DNA from: Emcibacter sp.
GTDB taxonomy: Bacteria; Pseudomonadota; Alphaproteobacteria; Sphingomonadales; Emcibacteraceae
DNA: 64,000 bases
Direction: 5' to 3'
Assembly: GCA_021774785.1 (NCBI GenBank)
Contig: JAJFIQ010000026.1
Location: forward strand, 1-64,000
The position numbers and the translations under genes are program-made. The notes under the pieces were generated by a model. That model saw nothing but the letters and a program-made list of their open reading frames with translations, ran no database searches and was not told where the DNA came from. Of this stretch, positions 63,238 through 64,000 are shown piece by piece; within the stretch, counting starts at the first letter, position 1; every line of letters starts with the position of its first letter.

Positions 63238-63972
63238 ATGAGAGTACCAACAACGGGCCCAACGAGAAGAGCCGAGCCACTGCGCCGAAAAACCGTGGGC
63301 AAAGTAGAGAGTTCAACTCAGTCTGCCCCAGTAAACGGTATACGTAATATACAGGATACCAGCAGTATCATGGGTATTCCGGCGGGGGAAGTCACCGAAA
63401 AAGTGCGCAATGCGATCATGACGCTAATGTCAGAAGTGGACAGCATGCGCAAAGACCTGGAGTTGGCACACCGCAAAATATCCGAACTTGAAAAGTTGGC
63501 CGATCAGGACAGCCTGTTAGAAATTTCCAACCGTCGGGCCTTCGTGCGGGAAATGACCCGGATGATTTCCTACTCCCAGCGCTATGGCATTAACAGCTCG
63601 CTGGTATATTTGGATATGAATGACCTGAAGAAAATCAATGATAGCTACGGCCATCAGGCAGGAGATACAGCGCTTTCCCACATGGCCAATGTCATTGTAA
63701 AAAATCTGCGTACTTCAGATATTGTCGGCAGACTTGGTGGCGATGAATTCGGCATCATCCTGCCCAAAGCAGATGAGGAAACAGCCAGAGTGAAAGCTCA
63801 GTCCCTGATAGAAGCTATCAAGAATACCCCCTTGAATTGGCAAGGCAACAACGTCATCCTTAGGGTTGCTTATGGTATTCATCCCTTAATGGGCCATGAA
63901 AGTGCCGATCAGGCTCTGGATAAAGCCGATCAAAATATGTATGCCCATAAAAAAGAATTGAAAAAAGAATAG
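63238..63972 (+). CDS. GGDEF-domain diguanylate cyclase
   Basis: A 244-residue cytosolic enzyme predicted to make cyclic di-GMP from two GTP. A disordered basic N terminus (about 1-45) is followed by a coiled-coil helix (about 50-88, SEVDSMRKDLELAHRKISEL), then the GGDEF domain from DQDSLLEISNRRAF onward. The active-site GGDEF is at 167-171. An inhibitory I-site RTSD (Arg158, Asp161) lies five residues before it, so product inhibition is expected. There is no sensory domain. No clear ribosome site is seen at the ATG; a downstream methionine (Met45) is an alternative. Confidence 0.9.
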   Translation: MRVPTTGPTRRAEPLRRKTVGKVESSTQSAPVNGIRNIQDTSSIMGIPAGEVTEKVRNAIMTLMSEVDSMRKDLELAHRKISELEKLADQDSLLEISNRRAFVREMTRMISYSQRYGINSSLVYLDMNDLKKINDSYGHQAGDTALSHMANVIVKNLRTSDIVGRLGGDEFGIILPKADEETARVKAQSLIEAIKNTPLNWQGNNVILRVAYGIHPLMGHESADQALDKADQNMYAHKKELKKE

Positions 63973-64000
63973 CGGATATATTTTAGGCTATAATATCAGG

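Overview
The window looks like chromosome from a marine-type alphaproteobacterium of moderate GC content. The grounds are a COQ9-family gene divergent from rpsU, a cysD/cysNC pair with fused APS kinase, many TonB-dependent receptors and alphaproteobacterial-style LysR, TetR and MarR regulators. Orders such as Emcibacterales, Kordiimonadales or Sneathiellales would fit, but the sequence does not fix this.

Layout. 1-3.1 kb: IclR regulator, KDPG aldolase and KDG kinase (lower Entner-Doudoroff / uronate catabolism). 3.3-8.2 kb: a compact, complete type II-C CRISPR-Cas locus. It has a five-repeat array on the plus strand, cas2-cas1-cas9 on the minus strand, and a tracrRNA that I could trace by eye on the plus strand just upstream of cas9. 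8.4-24.6 kb: a MalT/LAL-type regulator followed by a co-directional catabolic island. The island holds amidase, class II HDAC-like deacetylase, TonB-dependent receptor, YtcJ-type amidohydrolase, CehA/McbA-type metallohydrolase, Tat-exported amidase, malonate transporter MadLM and malonyl-CoA synthetase MatB. Together these suggest import and hydrolysis of an amide-type compound that releases malonate, which is then activated to malonyl-CoA. 24.6-29.9 kb: a lipobox-bearing S8 protease, an ICMT-like methyltransferase, and a class III aminotransferase paired with a BKACE enzyme.

30-38 kb: a TonB receptor divergent from an ECF sigma / FecR / FecA-like receptor module, then cytochrome b561 and a bicupin. 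38.7-46.8 kb: a dense regulatory patch (TetR, two LysR, MarR) with small stress or detoxification genes (GST, pirin, DoxX, DUF1330, NTF2-like). Two families of palindromic operators are visible here, one assignable to TetR and one to MarR. 47-52.6 kb: an MMPL/RND exporter fused to a LolA-like periplasmic domain, its DUF1302 outer-membrane partner, a GST and a DUF188 protein. 52.6-55.5 kb: sulfate activation (cysD, cysNC). 55.7-57.1 kb: an AT-rich patch with an esterase, a candidate small RNA and a 59-residue protein. 57.1-64 kb: housekeeping genes (YheT hydrolase, GNAT, rpsU, COQ9, purEK), a PEP-CTERM protein with a textbook sigma-54 promoter, and a diguanylate cyclase.

The most notable items are the small type II-C Cas9 with its recognisable tracrRNA and repeat-embedded promoters, the malonate-releasing amide catabolism island, the MarR and TetR operator families, the RND-LolA fusion, the candidate anti-Shine-Dalgarno sRNA and the sigma-54 promoter of the PEP-CTERM gene. 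No tRNA or rRNA genes and no intact insertion sequence were recognised.
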